In this document: one piece after another, positions 5,990 through 6,927 of the stretch
How the letters are laid out: each line of letters begins with the position of its first letter
Position numbering within the stretch: position 1 is the first letter of the stretch
Assembly (NCBI GenBank): GCA_002697825.1
Contig: NZYH01000047.1
Span: 3,836-10,762 of the forward strand
Origin: Nitrospina sp.
Lineage (GTDB): Bacteria; Nitrospinota; Nitrospinia; Nitrospinales; VA-1
DNA length: 6,927 nucleotides
Direction: 5' to 3'
The notes under the pieces: model-generated
Databases searched by the model: none
What the model was told of the DNA's origin: nothing
The model's input: only the letters and a program-made list of their open reading frames with translations
Made by a program: the position numbers and the translations under genes

Positions 5990-6598
5990 TTGAAAGACAC
6001 TATTAAGTTCATTTTAAAAAATTCAATAATTTTTGCATTAGTTTCGTTTGGGTTTTCCATAATCGGAGCGTCTGTTCCTGATAGCGAACATACGTATGTT
6101 CTAGGTAGTCCAATAGACAGTAATGCTAATTTGGAACATGCACTGGGTCATATTTTTTGGGGCGCAGTAATTGGGTTGGGAACATTAAGTATTCGATATA
6201 TCATTCTTGGTGGAAGTTTTGGGATTTTCTTAGATGCAGATCACTTGTTACAATTTTTAGATATACAATTAGTTGACAGAATGAGTCATTCAATTCCATT
6301 TGCAGTTTTAGTATCTATAGTGTTTTTCGTAATATTACGAGGTAAAGATATCCGAGTTTGCGTAGTTGCATTTGGAGCAGTTTTGTCACATATTGCATTT
6401 GATATTTTTCGAGCTGAGATTGCATTCAATTCAACTACAACATTTCCATTATTTTCACCATTCATTCTAGATAAGATAGAACTTGGAGGATTAAGTTGGC
6501 TTGGTATTCAAATTATTGGTGTGAGTGTGGTGGCAATTACAAGTTATTTTTACAAACGAAGAGAGATTAAAGTAAATAACAATCTCACGAAAACTTAA
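5990..6598 (+). CDS. Membrane metal-dependent hydrolase, DUF457/YdjM-like
   Basis: A 202-residue protein with about five hydrophobic segments (12-29, 55-80, 101-116, 122-140, 168-187). Its polar residues form the set expected of the YdjM/DUF457 membrane hydrolases: H50-x3-H54, D82-x-D84-H85, R97-x2-H100-S and S133-H134-x3-D138, probably metal ligands lying at membrane ends. The biochemical substrate of this family is poorly defined; lipid or phosphoester hydrolysis is usually assumed. The start is TTG 5990: a TGA lies two codons upstream (5984-5986) and no ATG occurs until residue 98, so the TTG is nearly forced. The C-terminus is short and basic (YKRREIKVNN). It lies between a GTP cyclohydrolase remnant and a truncated PRPP synthetase, so its linkage to the neighbours is uncertain. 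Family assignment is by motif spacing only. Confidence 0.68.
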   Translation: MKDTIKFILKNSIIFALVSFGFSIIGASVPDSEHTYVLGSPIDSNANLEHALGHIFWGAVIGLGTLSIRYIILGGSFGIFLDADHLLQFLDIQLVDRMSHSIPFAVLVSIVFFVILRGKDIRVCVVAFGAVLSHIAFDIFRAEIAFNSTTTFPLFSPFILDKIELGGLSWLGIQIIGVSVVAITSYFYKRREIKVNNNLTKT

Positions 6599-6623
6599 GA
6601 ATCCGTTTTGATTCGTTGATTTA

Positions 6624-6809
6624 ATGGTAAAGTTTACAGTAATTTCAGGAAATGCATCAAATCATTTAGCAAAGAGAATTGCTAGAAATCTGAAATCATC
6701 TTATATTAAAACTGAAAGAAACGTTTTCCCCGATGGAGAAAGTAAAATAACAATTAATCATATTCAGTTCAAGGTAGATTTAAAACTAAACTTACATTTT
6801 TTTAATTAA
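6624..6809 (+). pseudogene. prs: Truncated ribose-phosphate pyrophosphokinase (PRPP synthetase), N-terminal stump
   Basis: Residues 1-45 (VISGNASNHLAKRIAR and FPDGESKITIN, with FPDGE at 35-39) are the N-terminus of a PRPP synthetase, which is normally about 285-315 residues. At about position 6759 the resemblance stops and 16 unrelated residues lead to TAA 6807-6809. Neither other frame carries the next family segment (a VVVVQS-type strand), so this is a deletion or recombination joint, not a simple frameshift. The ATP- and ribose-5-phosphate-binding loops are all missing, so no activity is possible. The coding part itself is undamaged, which suggests a recent event or retention as a translated leader. 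Its TAA shares a base with the ATG of the next gene (TAATG), so ribosomes finishing the stump could restart there. A small 5-bp hairpin (GAATC/GATTC, 6599-6614) precedes it. Confidence 0.75.
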
Positions 6810-6927
6810 TGAGAGTTTTAATTGCATCTGGAGCTGGAGGAGGTTCTGCAAAAAAAAGTATAGGAAAATATTTTCATCTAAAAGAATTCGGTGATGCATT
6901 AAAAGAATTAGGAGTGGATTACAAATT
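6809..6927 (+). CDS. Unrecognised gene, N-terminal 39 residues only; possibly a GT-B glycosyltransferase
   Basis: ATG 6809 opens a frame that runs off the right edge. The visible start is MRVLIASGAGGGSAKKSIGK followed by a helix of the pattern FGDALKELGVDYK. A short strand, then a small-residue loop rich in Gly, then a helix ending in L-x-x-L-G resembles the first beta-alpha unit of GT-B glycosyltransferases or other Rossmann-like proteins. That would fit the surface-glycan setting, but 39 residues cannot prove it. The ATG overlaps the stop of the PRPP synthetase stump by one base, so translation may be coupled and the gene may have taken over the former prs promoter. A T7 run (6797-6803) lies just upstream. 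Confidence 0.5.
   Translation, partial: MRVLIASGAGGGSAKKSIGKYFHLKEFGDALKELGVDYK

Noticed and set aside
6599..6614. GAATC-CGTTTT-GATTC hairpin after the DUF457-like gene
   Set aside because: The stem is only 5 bp, AT-rich, and has no T-tract directly after it, so it is not supported as a terminator or regulatory element.
1..6927. CRISPR array, tRNA gene, insertion sequence or attachment repeats
   Set aside because: Reading both strands showed no regularly spaced repeats, no cloverleaf-like tRNA, no transposase motif and no matching terminal repeats.

Overview
The window looks like a piece of an AT-rich archaeal chromosome. The best guess is an ammonia-oxidising Nitrososphaerota (Nitrosopumilus-type) genome. 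The reasons are an archaeal-type GTP cyclohydrolase III remnant, a decaprenyl-phosphate phosphoribosyltransferase-like UbiA protein, TTG starts, a TATA box about 27 bp ahead of an ATG (leaderless layout), and very low GC with long A/T runs. The organism call is an inference; no rRNA or other marker gene is present.

Layout. Positions 1-2494 are the end of a surface-glycan gene group on the + strand: the C-terminal tail of an asparagine synthase (glutamine-hydrolysing type), a short nucleotide-sugar dehydrogenase that lacks the usual C-terminal domain, and a multi-pass GT39/PMT-like glycosyltransferase that starts with TTG. A 163-bp gap holds a weak terminator-like hairpin and a clear TATA element. 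A second + strand unit follows (2658-4662): a cobalamin-binding-type radical SAM protein, then a dual-specificity (PTPMT1-like) phosphatase. Convergent to it, overlapping by 6 bp, is a UbiA-family polyprenyl-phosphate phosphoribosyltransferase homologue (4657-5550, - strand).

The last 1.4 kb is a patchwork. It contains a decayed fragment of GTP cyclohydrolase III (about 5617-5814), a 45-residue acidic small ORF (5815-5952), a membrane metal-hydrolase of the DUF457/YdjM type (5990-6598), and a PRPP synthetase truncated after about 45 residues (6624-6809). The stop codon of that stump overlaps the ATG of a further gene that runs off the window (6809-end). Two broken house-keeping genes within about 1 kb suggest a recombination junction between core genome and a variable glycan/lipid island.

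How the parts may fit: polyprenyl-phosphate sugars are the donors for GT39-type enzymes, and the UbiA homologue belongs to the family that makes polyprenyl-phosphoryl-phosphoribose from PRPP. A phosphatase would be needed to remove the 5-phosphate. The window thus holds a plausible but unproven set for a prenyl-linked pentose donor and its use on the cell surface. The radical SAM enzyme could act on the same lipids or glycans; its substrate cannot be read from sequence.
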